A stretch of 41,252 nt of DNA from positions 1 to 41,252 of the IMG/VR virus record IMGVR_UViG_3300023109_000045; one strand, given 5' to 3'. Under the pieces are notes generated by a model that worked only from the letters and a program-made list of their open reading frames with translations, did not search any database and was not told the origin of the DNA. Made by a program: the position numbers and the translations under genes. This document shows positions 22,540 to 31,283 of the stretch, piece after piece; within the stretch, counting starts at the first letter, position 1; each line of letters starts with the position of its first letter. The DNA comes from a virus.

Positions 22540-25050
22540 ATGACAAACACACCTTTCTATACTTCCGTTGCACGTTATGGCAACAAACTTCTTTATCGTG
22601 GCTACAACCATGAAGGTCACCGCGTTGAAAGAAGAATCCCTTTCAAACCTACACTCTATATGCAGTCTAAAAACCAAGACTCTGAATGGAAAGCTTTGGA
22701 CGGCACTTCTGTCGAACCTATTAATTTCGATAGCATGCGCGAAGCTAAAGAGTTTATGGAAAAATACAGTGATGTCACTAACTTTAAGGTTTATGGCAAC
22801 ACAAACTATGTCCATCAATACATCACCGAAAGATTCCCTCGCAATGTAGAATTCAATCGTAGTATGATTGATGTATGCAATATTGATATTGAGGTTGCAT
22901 CTGATGAAGGATTCCCCTTTCCTGAACAAGCTGCTCATCCTGTTATCTCTATTGCATTAAAATCTAGTCGTCGTGGATACTACTATGTGTGGGGTCTTGG
23001 TGACTATGAACCAAACACAGAAAACACTTTCTATTTTCGTTGCAGCTCAGAAGCACAGCTTCTAGAAAAGTTTCTTAAGTGGTGGTCTGAACATACTCCT
23101 GATGTTATTACTGGTTGGAATACACGCCTATTTGATATTCCATACCTTGTAAATCGTATGAATAAAGTTTTGTCTCCCGAAGAAATTAAAAAGCTTTCTC
23201 CCTGGGGATTGGTCCAGTATCGTCAGCTGACTATCAAAGGCAAAAAGATGGATGCCTATGAAATCACTGGTATACAACAGCTTGACTATCTGGACCTTTT
23301 CCAAAAGTTCGGTTATTCATATGGTGCACAAGAATCTTACAAACTTGATAATATTGCGTATGTCGTCCTTGGTGAACGTAAAATGTCGTATGAAGAATTC
23401 GGTAATTTACATACGCTATATAAAGAAGATCACCAAAAGTTTATTGACTATAATATTCGTGATGTAGAACTTATTGACCGCCTTGAAGATAAGATGGGTT
23501 TAATTACCTTAGCTGTCACTGTAGCTTACAAAGGTGGTGTTAACTACCAAGATACGTTTGGTACGACAGCCATATGGGATTCAATTATCTATCGTCAACT
23601 AACTCAACGTAAAGTTGCTATTCCACAAAATGCTGATACACCAAAGACACCTTATGCTGGTGGTTATGTTAAAGAACCACAGGTTGGTATGCACGAATGG
23701 GTAGTATCATTTGATTTGAACTCACTGTATCCAAACTTAATTGTTCAAAGCAATATGTCACCTGAAACAATCACCAACATTCGTGTTGATGAAGGTGTTA
23801 GTCATTACCTTAAATTTGCTCAAACTGATCTTGACCCTCTACATCCTGACGATAGAGCTAAAGACTTTGCTGTTGCTGCTAATGGATCGACTTATAGCAA
23901 AGAACGCCTTGGTGTTTTACCTGAAATCATTATCGAATATTATGACGAACGTAAGTCAGTTAAAAAGCAAATGCTTGCTGCTATGCAAGAATACGAAAAA
24001 ACAAAAAGCTTTGAACTAGAAAAAGAAATCAATCAACTTGAAAATCGTCAGATGGCGATTAAAATTCTACTCAACTCTCTTTATGGTGCACTTGGCAATC
24101 AATACTTCCGCTATTTTAATCAGAATGTTGCTGAAGGTATTACGTTGTCCGGTCAGCTTGCTATTCAGTGGGCTGAGGTTGAAATGAACAAAACTATGAA
24201 TGAAGTCCTTAAAACACAGGACAAAGACTATGTCATTGCAATGGATACCGATTCTCTTTATGTTAACTTTGGTCCTCTTATTAAAGAACTAAATCCTAAA
24301 GATCCTGTTAAGTTTCTCGATAAAATATGCAACGACCATTTTGTACCACGCCTAGCTAAAAGTTATGAATCAATGGCGTATAAGATGAATGCTTATAATA
24401 ACCGTATGGTTATGGACCGTGAAGTTATTGCAGATCGTGGTCTTTGGACTGCAAAGAAACGATACATACTCAATGTACATAATTCAGAAGGTGTACAGTA
24501 TGCTGAACCTAAACTTAAAATCATGGGTATTGAAGCGATTAAGTCTTCTACACCTGAAATTGTTCGTGGTAAGTTTAAGGAAGTATTCAAAACAATTATA
24601 TCTGGTGATGAAACTGCTACTCAAAACTTTATTCAAGCTTTCAAATCAGAATTCAAATCACTACCGCCTGAAAAGGTATCGTTTCCACGTGGTGTGTCTA
24701 ACCTAACTGATTGGTCAGATAGAAAACTAATCTATAAGAAAGGTACACCTATTCACGTACGTGGTGCCTTACTATATAATTCACAACTAAAAGGTAAAGT
24801 TCTCGAAAAGAAGTATGCCTTAATTCAAAATGGTGAAAAGCTTAAGTTCTGTTACTTAAGATTGCCTAACCCAATCAAGGAAAATGTAGTATCATTTCCA
24901 GATTACTTGCCACCTGAGTTTAATCTCCACAAGTATATCGACTATGATAAACAATTTGACAAAACTTTCCTTGATCCACTGAAACCCATCCTCGATGCTG
25001 TAGGGTGGAACGCTGAAGATCAAATGACATTGGAGGATTTCTTCGTATGA
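22540..25050 (+). CDS. 43: DNA polymerase gp43 (family B)
   Basis: The 836-residue polymerase (T4 gp43: 898) has the 3'-5' exonuclease motifs NIDIEVA (Asp116, Glu118), [14 protein letters not shown] and [14 protein letters not shown]. The polymerase motifs are [12 protein letters not shown] (Asp392), [13 protein letters not shown] and [12 protein letters not shown] (Asp569, Asp571). The C-terminus [10 protein letters not shown] is a clear PIP-like clamp-binding tail. The start is ATG 22540; upstream in-frame codons from TTG 22501 run through the promoter and terminator. No ribosome site precedes this ATG. The following MazG-like gene overlaps by ATGA. Confidence 0.97.
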   Translation: MTNTPFYTSVARYGNKLLYRGYNHEGHRVERRIPFKPTLYMQSKNQDSEWKALDGTSVEPINFDSMREAKEFMEKYSDVTNFKVYGNTNYVHQYITERFPRNVEFNRSMIDVCNIDIEVASDEGFPFPEQAAHPVISIALKSSRRGYYYVWGLGDYEPNTENTFYFRCSSEAQLLEKFLKWWSEHTPDVITGWNTRLFDIPYLVNRMNKVLSPEEIKKLSPWGLVQYRQLTIKGKKMDAYEITGIQQLDYLDLFQKFGYSYGAQESYKLDNIAYVVLGERKMSYEEFGNLHTLYKEDHQKFIDYNIRDVELIDRLEDKMGLITLAVTVAYKGGVNYQDTFGTTAIWDSIIYRQLTQRKVAIPQNADTPKTPYAGGYVKEPQVGMHEWVVSFDLNSLYPNLIVQSNMSPETITNIRVDEGVSHYLKFAQTDLDPLHPDDRAKDFAVAANGSTYSKERLGVLPEIIIEYYDERKSVKKQMLAAMQEYEKTKSFELEKEINQLENRQMAIKILLNSLYGALGNQYFRYFNQNVAEGITLSGQLAIQWAEVEMNKTMNEVLKTQDKDYVIAMDTDSLYVNFGPLIKELNPKDPVKFLDKICNDHFVPRLAKSYESMAYKMNAYNNRMVMDREVIADRGLWTAKKRYILNVHNSEGVQYAEPKLKIMGIEAIKSSTPEIVRGKFKEVFKTIISGDETATQNFIQAFKSEFKSLPPEKVSFPRGVSNLTDWSDRKLIYKKGTPIHVRGALLYNSQLKGKVLEKKYALIQNGEKLKFCYLRLPNPIKENVVSFPDYLPPEFNLHKYIDYDKQFDKTFLDPLKPILDAVGWNAEDQMTLEDFFV

Positions 25051-25475
25051 GTGCACCTTTCAAAGGCGACTTGCCTTATGATATAAACTTTATGCATGCT
25101 AAATATGGTGTGCATGAATGGATTAAACAAAATAAAGATAAGCCTGAACTATTACAAAAGTTCTTAAAGTTTCGTCTTTCATTCCTTATGGAAGAACTAC
25201 AAGAAACAGAAAAAGCTGTTGATGAAAAAGATTCTGAAGAAGTAGTTGATGGTCTTATTGATTTAGTAGTTGTCGCTCTTGGCACATTAGATGCTTTTGG
25301 AGTAGATACATATCGAGCTTGGGATGAAGTACTTCGTGCTAATCTCGATAAAGAAGTTGGTGTAAAAGAATCGCGTCCTAATCCATTAGGAATGCCTGAT
25401 TTAATTAAACCTGAAGGCTGGGAAGCTCCAACACATAGAGGAAACCATGGCATTATCCCTAACGCTTTTCAATAG
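25047..25475 (+). CDS. MazG-like nucleotide pyrophosphohydrolase
   Basis: The 142-residue all-alpha NTP pyrophosphatase-like protein carries the metal-binding pattern EELQE (49-53), then [12 protein letters not shown] (Glu65, Asp68, Asp72), followed by [12 protein letters not shown]. Such enzymes cleave (d)NTPs or alarmone-type nucleotides to monophosphates. In T4, gp56 removes dCTP and dUTP so that hydroxymethyl-dCTP is used instead; no gp56 is seen here, so this protein is one candidate for that job. It follows gp43 by ATGA. Substrate is not determinable from sequence. Confidence 0.75.
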   Translation: MSAPFKGDLPYDINFMHAKYGVHEWIKQNKDKPELLQKFLKFRLSFLMEELQETEKAVDEKDSEEVVDGLIDLVVVALGTLDAFGVDTYRAWDEVLRANLDKEVGVKESRPNPLGMPDLIKPEGWEAPTHRGNHGIIPNAFQ

Positions 25476-26379
25476 TATATTTGATAATAAGACAGACAAA
25501 CGAGTTGATGTTCATGACTTCAATGCGTTTGAACGCGTCTTATATCAACTTGCTGAAAAGCCTAGAAAGGGTAAGAAAGATGCCGAACTTATGTCACCTG
25601 CTGTATATAAACCTGACACAACACGTTCAAATGATAATGTAGTTGAATGGTCTATGTGGTGTGCAGTTGATGTTGATGATTTCGAATTTGAAGGAGATTT
25701 ATTTGATGCTCTTAACAAACTTTTTGGTAGTTGGCGTTGGGTGTGTTATTCTACTGCTAGCTCTACTATTGATGCACCGAAATTCAGACTTGTATTCCCA
25801 CTTGCATATGGCGTTGAACGAGATAGAATCAAAGCCTTCTGGTATGCGCTCCAAAGTGAGCTCGGAGAACTTGGAGATAAGCAGACTAAAGACTTGTCTC
25901 GCATGTATTACATCCCAGGCAACTATAATGGTGCTGATAATTTTATATTCAGTAATCGTAACGGCAATACTATTGACCCGGACGTATTAATCGCTAAGCA
26001 TCCAATGCCTAAAAAGTCTAGTGGTAATAGCTTTTTTGATAGACTACCGGCTGAAATGAAAGAAGCTGTTATTTCTCATCGTAAAGCAAACTTAGATAAT
26101 ACTGCAACTAAGTGGTCTTCTTATCGTGATTGTCCTTACTTTCCTAAAAAACTAGCAACAGAATATCAAGTCATAAATAACACAGGCTGGTATCACAAAA
26201 TGTATCAAATTATGGTAGCTGTCGCAAGCAATGCTATTCGTAACAAATATCCAATTACTTCGTCAGAAGTATCTCAACTGTGTAGAGAATTCGATACTGA
26301 CACCGGTAATTGGTACCAAAATAGACCACTTGACAAGGAGGCAGATCGTGCAATTGAATACGTCTACAGAAATCTTTAA
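25447..26379 (+). CDS. Primase-polymerase-like (AEP-type) protein, candidate
   Basis: The 310-residue protein has a pattern like archaeo-eukaryotic primase domains of phages: a VDVDD motif (74-78), then YSTASST (101-107) and PKFRLVFPL, then KDLSRMYYIPGNY (148-160). In typical members the middle motif is a Ser/Thr-x-His; here the His position is not conserved, so catalysis is uncertain. The C-terminal third is helical with WYHKMYQIMVAVASNAIR. GAGGAAA precedes the ATG, and it overlaps the MazG-like gene by 29 nt. T4 uses gp61 primase, which is not in this window. The family call is remote and unverified. Confidence 0.5.
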   Translation: MALSLTLFNSIFDNKTDKRVDVHDFNAFERVLYQLAEKPRKGKKDAELMSPAVYKPDTTRSNDNVVEWSMWCAVDVDDFEFEGDLFDALNKLFGSWRWVCYSTASSTIDAPKFRLVFPLAYGVERDRIKAFWYALQSELGELGDKQTKDLSRMYYIPGNYNGADNFIFSNRNGNTIDPDVLIAKHPMPKKSSGNSFFDRLPAEMKEAVISHRKANLDNTATKWSSYRDCPYFPKKLATEYQVINNTGWYHKMYQIMVAVASNAIRNKYPITSSEVSQLCREFDTDTGNWYQNRPLDKEADRAIEYVYRNL

Positions 26380-26806
26380 TATGGATATGAGCTTTAGCAT
26401 TGACGATATAGAAGACAAACATGAATGGAGCGAAAGGGCTATGAATGAAGCAAAACAAATTCATAGAAAACCTTCTACTGCTCGAGGTAGAACCCTTAAT
26501 GAGATATATGAAGTATGTTTATACGGTCATGCTGCAGAACAGTATCTTCTCGAAAAAGGTTATATGGACGACATTCGAGATTATAAAGATATTATTGATC
26601 CTCAAGGCGATCCAATAGAAATCAAATGTACTGAACACCTTGGCAACGTTCCTTATGTATTAGCTAGATGTCAATCAGCTAAACTTGAAACATGGCGTAA
26701 ATACCCTGATATTGTCTATGTTTTTATCAACAATAAGAAGTCTAAAGAGTATATTCATGAAGGAATATATGTATGGAATGGAAATAAATTTGAACTTTTT
26801 TCCTAA
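26348..26806 (+). CDS. PD-(D/E)XK nuclease-like protein
   Basis: I start this 152-residue protein at GTG 26348, which has a perfect AAGGAGG site 6 nt upstream; ATG 26381 has none. The motif DIIDPQGDPIEIK (Asp81/Asp84, Glu91, Lys93) fits the PD-(D/E)XK nuclease core, preceded by a helix with YEVCLYGHAAEQYLLEKG and followed by VYVFINNKKS. Possible roles are branched-DNA resolution in place of T4 gp49 or host-DNA degradation. It overlaps the preceding gene by 32 nt. The catalytic motif is visible, the biological role inferred. Confidence 0.6.
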   Translation: MQLNTSTEIFNMDMSFSIDDIEDKHEWSERAMNEAKQIHRKPSTARGRTLNEIYEVCLYGHAAEQYLLEKGYMDDIRDYKDIIDPQGDPIEIKCTEHLGNVPYVLARCQSAKLETWRKYPDIVYVFINNKKSKEYIHEGIYVWNGNKFELFS

Positions 26807-26854
26807 GTGGTTGATTTTGTTGAAAATAAAAATGCACTTTTTCGCACTTTTTCC

Positions 26855-26883
26855 TTTACTTTTGACAAGAACTATGGTATAAT
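26855..26883 (+). promoter_or_regulatory. Promoter with extended -10 and weak -35
   Basis: TATAAT (26878-26883) preceded by ACTATGG is identical in this part to the gp45 and gp55 promoters, but the -35 slot holds TTTACT instead of TGTACA. It lies in the 114-nt gap (26807-26920) after the nuclease-like gene, and the predicted start near 26890 precedes AAGGAAGG and the next ATG. Within the gap, GCACTTTTT occurs twice close together (26834-26849). Confidence 0.65.
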
Positions 26884-26920
26884 ATACTTATAAAATGATA
26901 AAAGGAAGGAAACCAAAATC

Positions 26921-27187
26921 ATGAAAAACTTAAAAAAACTAATCAATTCTTATAAAACTCAAGCTAAGGCTAAATGGGCTATTAGAGAAGATATGTCTGA
27001 TATGTACCTTGAAGATGCTGCAGATGCTGCAGCTGTTCTTACTCACATATTAGCTGGTAAGCTAAATAGAGCTTCTGAACACTTATCTTCTAGAGATACA
27101 ATTGTTCGTGAAGCAATTTGTGTAGCAATTGCCGAAGATAAAGGTAATGACTACTTGGTAGAAAACTTTGGTTGGAGTGTAAAATAA
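26921..27187 (+). CDS. Small helical protein of unknown function
   Basis: The 88-residue protein begins MKNLKKLINSYKTQAKAKWA and is helical, with an Ala/Asp-rich middle (EDAADAAAVLTHILAGKLNR). AAGGAAGG lies ahead of its ATG, and a promoter with a TATAAT box precedes it. The stop overlaps the next ATG (TAATG). I recognise no family. As the first gene of a unit that leads to nucleotide-modification genes, it is likely expressed early. Confidence 0.75.
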   Translation: MKNLKKLINSYKTQAKAKWAIREDMSDMYLEDAADAAAVLTHILAGKLNRASEHLSSRDTIVREAICVAIAEDKGNDYLVENFGWSVK

Positions 27188-27393
27188 TGGCTATGCTTTT
27201 CAAATATACTGGTGGCATTATTATGGGCCTATCTTTCTTTGTGGTTCTCGGTACAGCTGGCGCTGATTGCGATGGTGCATGTATGGAAAACTCACTAACA
27301 GTTTCAGAAATATTATTTAACATAGCCTATGCATCTATTGCTGGTTTCGTAGGTTATAAAATGTACAGATATGGAGATGACTATCTTGGTTAA
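27187..27393 (+). CDS. Small two-helix membrane protein with Cys pair
   Basis: The 68-residue protein starts at ATG 27187 (overlapping the previous stop) and begins MAMLFKYTGGIIMGLSFFVV. One hydrophobic helix is near the N-terminus and a second, EILFNIAYASIAGFVGYKMY, near the C-terminus. Between them lies a short loop GADCDGACMEN with two cysteines that could form a disulfide in the periplasm. The first helix also resembles a signal peptide. Function unknown. Confidence 0.7.
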   Translation: MAMLFKYTGGIIMGLSFFVVLGTAGADCDGACMENSLTVSEILFNIAYASIAGFVGYKMYRYGDDYLG

Positions 27394-27721
27394 AACAGTT
27401 AAAGAACGTGAATCTGTAAAGGTTCTCGAAGAATGTATTGAACTACAAAAACGTAAAGGTGAAGACTATCAGTCTGCTAAATCTAACGTAGTACAAGCAA
27501 TGCATTATCGTCGTGGTGTAGATACTATCTATGATATTATGCACGGTAAAATGATGCGTGCTGCATCCTTACTTGAATCTGGTGAAGATCCTAATCACGA
27601 ATCATTAGAAGATACGTTTATGGATCTTATTAATTATTCTTCGTTTGCAGTATCATATATGCGTGGTACAATGGATGGACAAGATCCTGATAATGATATG
27701 TTCAATAGGCCAAAAAAATGA
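27371..27721 (+). CDS. DUF1599-like nucleotide-modification-associated protein
   Basis: The 116-residue protein shows KGEDYQS near residue 35, YDIMHGKMMRAASLL in the middle and EDTFMDLINYSSFAV near the end. This K-x-x-DY plus K-x-x-R plus DLxNY arrangement is like DUF1599 (nucleotide modification associated domain 1), thought to be an all-alpha nucleotide-processing fold. Its neighbourhood with a dCMP hydroxymethylase supports a role in modified-nucleotide supply or dCTP removal. The start is uncertain: ATG 27371 lies 22 nt inside the previous gene, and ATG 27377 or TTG 27386 are also possible. Confidence 0.6.
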   Translation: MEMTILVKTVKERESVKVLEECIELQKRKGEDYQSAKSNVVQAMHYRRGVDTIYDIMHGKMMRAASLLESGEDPNHESLEDTFMDLINYSSFAVSYMRGTMDGQDPDNDMFNRPKK

Positions 27722-28059
27722 AAGTCAGTGCTCTTAATATCGGCGGAGACATCGTAAAGTCAGACGATCGTTATGTCGTTACAGATAATAGGCTTCTAAA
27801 TAATTTAGTGTTGAGTACTACAGATTTATTTGCTAAAAAATCTACCAGTGGTCACGCTCACCCAGGTCAAGAAGAAGTTTATTATTTTCGTCAAGGTTCT
27901 GGTAGAATGGAACTTATTGATACCAATGGCGTACACCACGATGAAAAAGTAAAAGCTGGTGATATTGTTTTAATTCCAGACGGATGGTTTCACCGCGTGC
28001 ACGCAGGCCCGCACGGATGTTATTTCGTTTGTGTATTTGATGGAAAGAGAGAACATTGA
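27718..28059 (+). CDS. Cupin-domain protein A
   Basis: The 113-residue single-domain cupin has motif 1 in GHAHPGQEEVYYFRQGSGRM (His46, His48, Glu52/53) and motif 2 in GDIVLIPDGWFHRV (His92). These ligands would hold a divalent metal. Small cupins act as sugar-phosphate isomerases, epimerases or dioxygenases, or only bind small molecules. It overlaps its neighbours on both sides (ATGA upstream, TTGA downstream), so it is made together with the cytidylyltransferase-like protein and the hydroxymethylase. Confidence 0.8.
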   Translation: MKVSALNIGGDIVKSDDRYVVTDNRLLNNLVLSTTDLFAKKSTSGHAHPGQEEVYYFRQGSGRMELIDTNGVHHDEKVKAGDIVLIPDGWFHRVHAGPHGCYFVCVFDGKREH

Positions 28060-28469
28060 AAGTAGGACTTACAGCATCTACATTTGATTTGCTTCACGCT
28101 GGACATATTGCTATGTTAAGAGAAGCTAAATCACAATGTGATTATTTAATTGTTGCATTACAGGTTGACCCTACTTTAGATAGGGCTGATAAGAATGCAC
28201 CTATTCAAAGTATCGTAGAACGTCAGGCTCAGGTTGCTGCAGTAAAATATGTTGATGAAGTCATTATTTATTGTACAGAAGCCGATTTACTTGATATAAT
28301 AAACATGTATGATATTGATGTACGAATCCTTGGAGAAGAGTATCGTCAAAAAGATTTCACAGGTAAAGACGAATGTCGCAATCGTGGCATTGAACTTTAC
28401 TTTAATAAACGAGACCATAGGTTCTCATCATCAGATCTAAGGGAGAGAGTCTGTGCAAAACGTAAATGA
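28056..28469 (+). CDS. Cytidylyltransferase-like nucleotidyltransferase
   Basis: The 137-residue protein has the HxGH motif at STFDLLHAGHIAMLREAK (HAGH 14-17) and a C-terminal FSSSDLRERV in place of the usual ISTT segment. It resembles glycerol-3-phosphate and related cytidylyltransferases (TagD/RfaE-type), which make CDP- or ADP-activated alcohols and sugars. The start is TTG 28056, fused with the cupin stop as TTGA. It overlaps the hydroxymethylase gene by 17 nt. The real substrate is unknown; the setting suggests supply of an activated group for DNA or nucleotide modification. Confidence 0.75.
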   Translation: MKVGLTASTFDLLHAGHIAMLREAKSQCDYLIVALQVDPTLDRADKNAPIQSIVERQAQVAAVKYVDEVIIYCTEADLLDIINMYDIDVRILGEEYRQKDFTGKDECRNRGIELYFNKRDHRFSSSDLRERVCAKRK

Positions 28470-29151
28470 TATTCGAGAGTTATTTGTTAACGCACTCGAA
28501 AATAAAGAATTCACCACTGATCGTAATGGTAGTAAAACCATCGAAGTAATTGGCGCTTCCTTCCTTGCCAATGAACCGGCGATCTTTGGTGAACCAAATG
28601 AGGATTACATCAATGCTGAAGTGGATTGGTATCTTGGTATGTCTACCAATATCAATGACATACCTTACGGTGATGAGCCTCCTAAAGCTTGGCAAATGGC
28701 TGCTAATGACCACGGTGAAATTAACTCTAACTATGGTAATCTTATTTTTAGTGATAAGTATTATCGCCAATTTGACAATGTAGTTAATGAACTATTGTGG
28801 AATATGGATTCTCGTCGAGCCATTATGATTTACAATCGTCCATCAATCTGGACAGAATTTAATGAACTTGGTAAGAATGATTTTATCTGTACTAATGCAG
28901 TTAGCTACTATATTCGTAATGCTAAAATTCACGCTGTAGTCCAAATGCGATCTAATGATGTAGTCTTTGGTTATAAGAATGATTATGCATGGCAGCACTA
29001 TGTTTTGAATCAGGTGACACAAGCATACAATCAACAATATCTTGGTAATGCTGCTGATGCAGATTATCGTAAAGAAATGGAAGTTGGTGATATAACTTGG
29101 CAAGTTCAAAACTTGCATGTTTATGAAAGGCACTTTGATTTAGTAAAATGA
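28453..29151 (+). CDS. 42: Deoxycytidylate 5-hydroxymethylase, T4 gp42-like
   Basis: The 232-residue protein (T4 gp42: 246) matches gp42 over its length: TIEVIGASFLANEPAIFG, then GEINSNYG, then SRRAIMIYNRPS, then the catalytic-Cys segment FICTNAV (Cys146) and VVQMRSNDVVFGYKNDYAW, ending in LHVYERHFDLV. It belongs to the thymidylate synthase fold but has the C-T-N active site of dCMP hydroxymethylase rather than the P-C-H of ThyA. It converts dCMP to 5-hydroxymethyl-dCMP with methylene-tetrahydrofolate. The start is GTG 28453, preceded by GGGAGAGAG. Confidence 0.92.
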   Translation: MQNVNDIRELFVNALENKEFTTDRNGSKTIEVIGASFLANEPAIFGEPNEDYINAEVDWYLGMSTNINDIPYGDEPPKAWQMAANDHGEINSNYGNLIFSDKYYRQFDNVVNELLWNMDSRRAIMIYNRPSIWTEFNELGKNDFICTNAVSYYIRNAKIHAVVQMRSNDVVFGYKNDYAWQHYVLNQVTQAYNQQYLGNAADADYRKEMEVGDITWQVQNLHVYERHFDLVK

Positions 29152-29492
29152 TTGCAGGAAAAGTTTGGGGACAAACGGAACTTATAGAAGCAAATGGCGC
29201 CTGTGAGTTTCATCGAATTGAATATAAAGCAGGAATGCAATGTTCAGAACATAAACATGAATTTAAGTGGAATGGCTTTTATGTAGAGTCAGGCACTATG
29301 ATGATTAGAGTATGGCAGGAAGATCAAGGATTAGTTGATGAAACTATCTTGTATCCCGGCGATTTTACAAAAGTAAAGCCAGGACTCTATCATCAGTTTA
29401 TTGGAATTGAAGACGGAATTGCTTTTGAATTGTATTGGGCAGAATTCAATCATAACGATATTAAACGTAAAACATCAGGTGGTAAAACATAA
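29148..29492 (+). CDS. Cupin-domain protein B
   Basis: The 114-residue cupin has motif 1 in CSEHKHEFKWNGFYVESGTM (His35, His37, Glu47) and motif 2 in PGDFTKVKPGLYHQFIGIED (His82). It differs clearly from cupin A, so the two are not a recent duplication. It sits by overlaps between the hydroxymethylase and dCMP deaminase genes. A metal-dependent sugar or small-molecule enzyme is likely; the exact role is not visible in the sequence. Confidence 0.8.
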   Translation: MIAGKVWGQTELIEANGACEFHRIEYKAGMQCSEHKHEFKWNGFYVESGTMMIRVWQEDQGLVDETILYPGDFTKVKPGLYHQFIGIEDGIAFELYWAEFNHNDIKRKTSGGKT

Positions 29493-29992
29493 TGTATGAT
29501 AAGTGGGACAAACGCTATCTCTTATTGGCCAAGCATATTGCTTCGTGGTCAAAAGATCCTTCAAGACAAATTGGTGCAGTAGCTGTTGGAGACAACGGTG
29601 AAGTATTAGCACAAGGATATAATGGTTTCCCACGAGGCATTGAAGACTACCCTGAAAGATATGAGCACAGACCGACAAAATACAAGTTTGTAGTTCATGC
29701 AGAAATGAATGTCATATATAACTCATCATGGAATGGTGTATCTCTTGCTGGTTCGACACTATACGTATATGGTTTACCTGTTTGTAGCGATTGTGCTAAA
29801 GGTATTATCCAAGTAGGTATTGAACGAGTAGTAATGGTTGATCAGATTATTCCAGAAGATTGGAGAAATTCTGCAAGCCAGACATTTGAAATGTTTGACG
29901 AAGCAGGTATTGTATATGAATTTGTTAGTTTAGACGATGGTCCATATGAAGATAATGTTGTTGAGCTTAAACCAAAAAAAGATTTCGAATAG
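29492..29992 (+). CDS. cd: dCMP deaminase
   Basis: The 166-residue protein (T4 Cd: 193) has the zinc site HAEMN (His69, Glu71) and PVCSDC (Cys98, Cys101), together with KDPSRQIGAV and YNGFPRG typical of deoxycytidylate deaminases. It turns dCMP into dUMP, which the ThyX encoded at 38617 converts to dTMP, while the gp42-like enzyme competes for the same dCMP. The start overlaps the cupin B stop as TAATG. The next promoter begins 13 nt after its stop. Confidence 0.95.
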   Translation: MYDKWDKRYLLLAKHIASWSKDPSRQIGAVAVGDNGEVLAQGYNGFPRGIEDYPERYEHRPTKYKFVVHAEMNVIYNSSWNGVSLAGSTLYVYGLPVCSDCAKGIIQVGIERVVMVDQIIPEDWRNSASQTFEMFDEAGIVYEFVSLDDGPYEDNVVELKPKKDFE

Positions 29993-30004
29993 TGAATTTT
30001 TTAG

Positions 30005-30033
30005 TGTACAAACCCTCATATATATGATATAAT
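30005..30033 (+). promoter_or_regulatory. Host-type promoter of the DNA-glycosylation operon
   Basis: TGTACA (30005-30010), 17 nt, then TATAAT (30028-30033) preceded by TGA. The predicted start near 30040 leaves a leader of about 23 nt with AGGTGA before the ATG at 30063. It would drive the glycosyltransferase, epimerase, dehydrogenase and methyltransferase genes. Confidence 0.78.
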
Positions 30034-30062
30034 AACTATTATAATAAAGACAGGTGAAAAAT

Positions 30063-31283
30063 ATGAAAGTCGTACATATTCTAGGCCGCGGCATTGAAGG
30101 CTGCGGTGTAACTCGATTCACGCTCGAGTTAAAAGATTGGGCACTTAAAAAGGGGTGGGATTATACAGTCTATGCTCCTAGCGATAAAAAGTGGACACGT
30201 GCTGCATCTCACTACCTAGATGAAAATATTAAACAGTGGAAGTGGGGTAATAAACCTGCTCGTGGAGATACGATCTGCGGCACTGAAATAATTACCGAAG
30301 ATTGCAATAAGGCTGATTTAGTACTTATTGGTTCATTACCATCGAAAGGACACCCTGACGATTGTATCGAAAACTTCGGTAAAATGATTGATGGAATCAC
30401 GACTAAAAAAGTTATGATTCAACACGATCATAAAATGATGTCTATCAAGCGTAATGCTTTGCTTGATGATGTTATTAAATCTGCAAACGTTATTCTATCT
30501 TATTCTACTAAAAGTCCTTTTATGGATTACTGTAGAAATCTTGGTGCTAAGGCTAATTCATATAGCTTTTGTAATGGCGTTAATGTAGAAAGCATTCGTA
30601 AACAATATTGGAAACCTATTGAAGATCAAGATCCAAATCATTTGAAATGGATTGGCAGGTCTGCATATTGGAAAGGTTTCGATGTTATGTTCGACTTACA
30701 GAAAAGTTTACCAGATCCTTTGTACACATTAGAAGGAATGGAGAAATCAATTCAATTTGTTGATATCCGCGAAAAATTTGAATTCCACGAAATGGCTGAA
30801 AACTTTGATGTTGAAACAGTAGCTGGTGGAAAGCCTTATGTTTTTGGTGCATTCAAGCATGCTGAAATGTTAGAACGTATGTCAAAGTGTGGCTTTGGTT
30901 TTCAATTGACAACTCTTCAACCTGAATATATTCAAAACTTTATTGAATTTACTCACTTAGAAATTGCAGCTGTTGGTGTAGTTCCAATCTTTAGAAAAGC
31001 TTTTGGCGATCATTGTACACATTTGCAAACTGGCAATAAACTTACTGCTGATAAAAACACTGGTACTATATGGGCTGGTGAAGTAGGTACAGACTGGTCA
31101 GAAACTATTGAAGTCATAAATAAGCTTAGAAAAGATAATGTAATGCGTGACGAATGGCGAGAAATGGCTTACGAATATTACGCATCACATAATGGACCAG
31201 ATGTATCGTTCCCTGATATATTTGACAAAATTAACAAAACACCAGATAATCAACCACAAGGACTAGAGGAATTTTTCGCATGA
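30063..31283 (+). CDS. agt: DNA glycosyltransferase, T4 alpha-glucosyltransferase (AGT) homologue
   Basis: The 406-residue protein (T4 AGT: 400) matches AGT along its length: GRGIEGCGVTRFTLELKDW (8-26), QHDHKMMSIKRN, WIGRSAYWKGFDVMFD, EMLERMSKCGFGFQLT and FIEFTHLEIAAVGVVPIF. T4 AGT moves glucose from UDP-glucose to 5-hydroxymethylcytosine in DNA. The homologue has about 14 residues beyond the T4 end, finishing PDNQPQGLEEFFA, a clamp-binding-like tail. I chose ATG 30063 (AGGTGA 5 nt upstream) over GTG 30054. The next two genes encode UDP-sugar enzymes, so the donor sugar may not be glucose. Confidence 0.9.
   Translation: MKVVHILGRGIEGCGVTRFTLELKDWALKKGWDYTVYAPSDKKWTRAASHYLDENIKQWKWGNKPARGDTICGTEIITEDCNKADLVLIGSLPSKGHPDDCIENFGKMIDGITTKKVMIQHDHKMMSIKRNALLDDVIKSANVILSYSTKSPFMDYCRNLGAKANSYSFCNGVNVESIRKQYWKPIEDQDPNHLKWIGRSAYWKGFDVMFDLQKSLPDPLYTLEGMEKSIQFVDIREKFEFHEMAENFDVETVAGGKPYVFGAFKHAEMLERMSKCGFGFQLTTLQPEYIQNFIEFTHLEIAAVGVVPIFRKAFGDHCTHLQTGNKLTADKNTGTIWAGEVGTDWSETIEVINKLRKDNVMRDEWREMAYEYYASHNGPDVSFPDIFDKINKTPDNQPQGLEEFFA

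Noticed and set aside
22402-22938. Minus-strand open frame of 178 codons across the gp43 start
   Set aside because: It would run through the terminator and promoter and lies opposite a strongly conserved exonuclease domain; no ribosome site or family likeness.
26834-26849. Double GCACTTTTT as a regulatory repeat or terminator
   Set aside because: There are no pairing arms and only two copies in a T-rich stretch. A chance repeat is enough.
26862-26883. Consensus TTGACA near the TATAAT of the 26.9-kb promoter
   Set aside because: The spacer would be only 10 nt, too short for a -35/-10 pair. The 17-nt position holds TTTACT instead.
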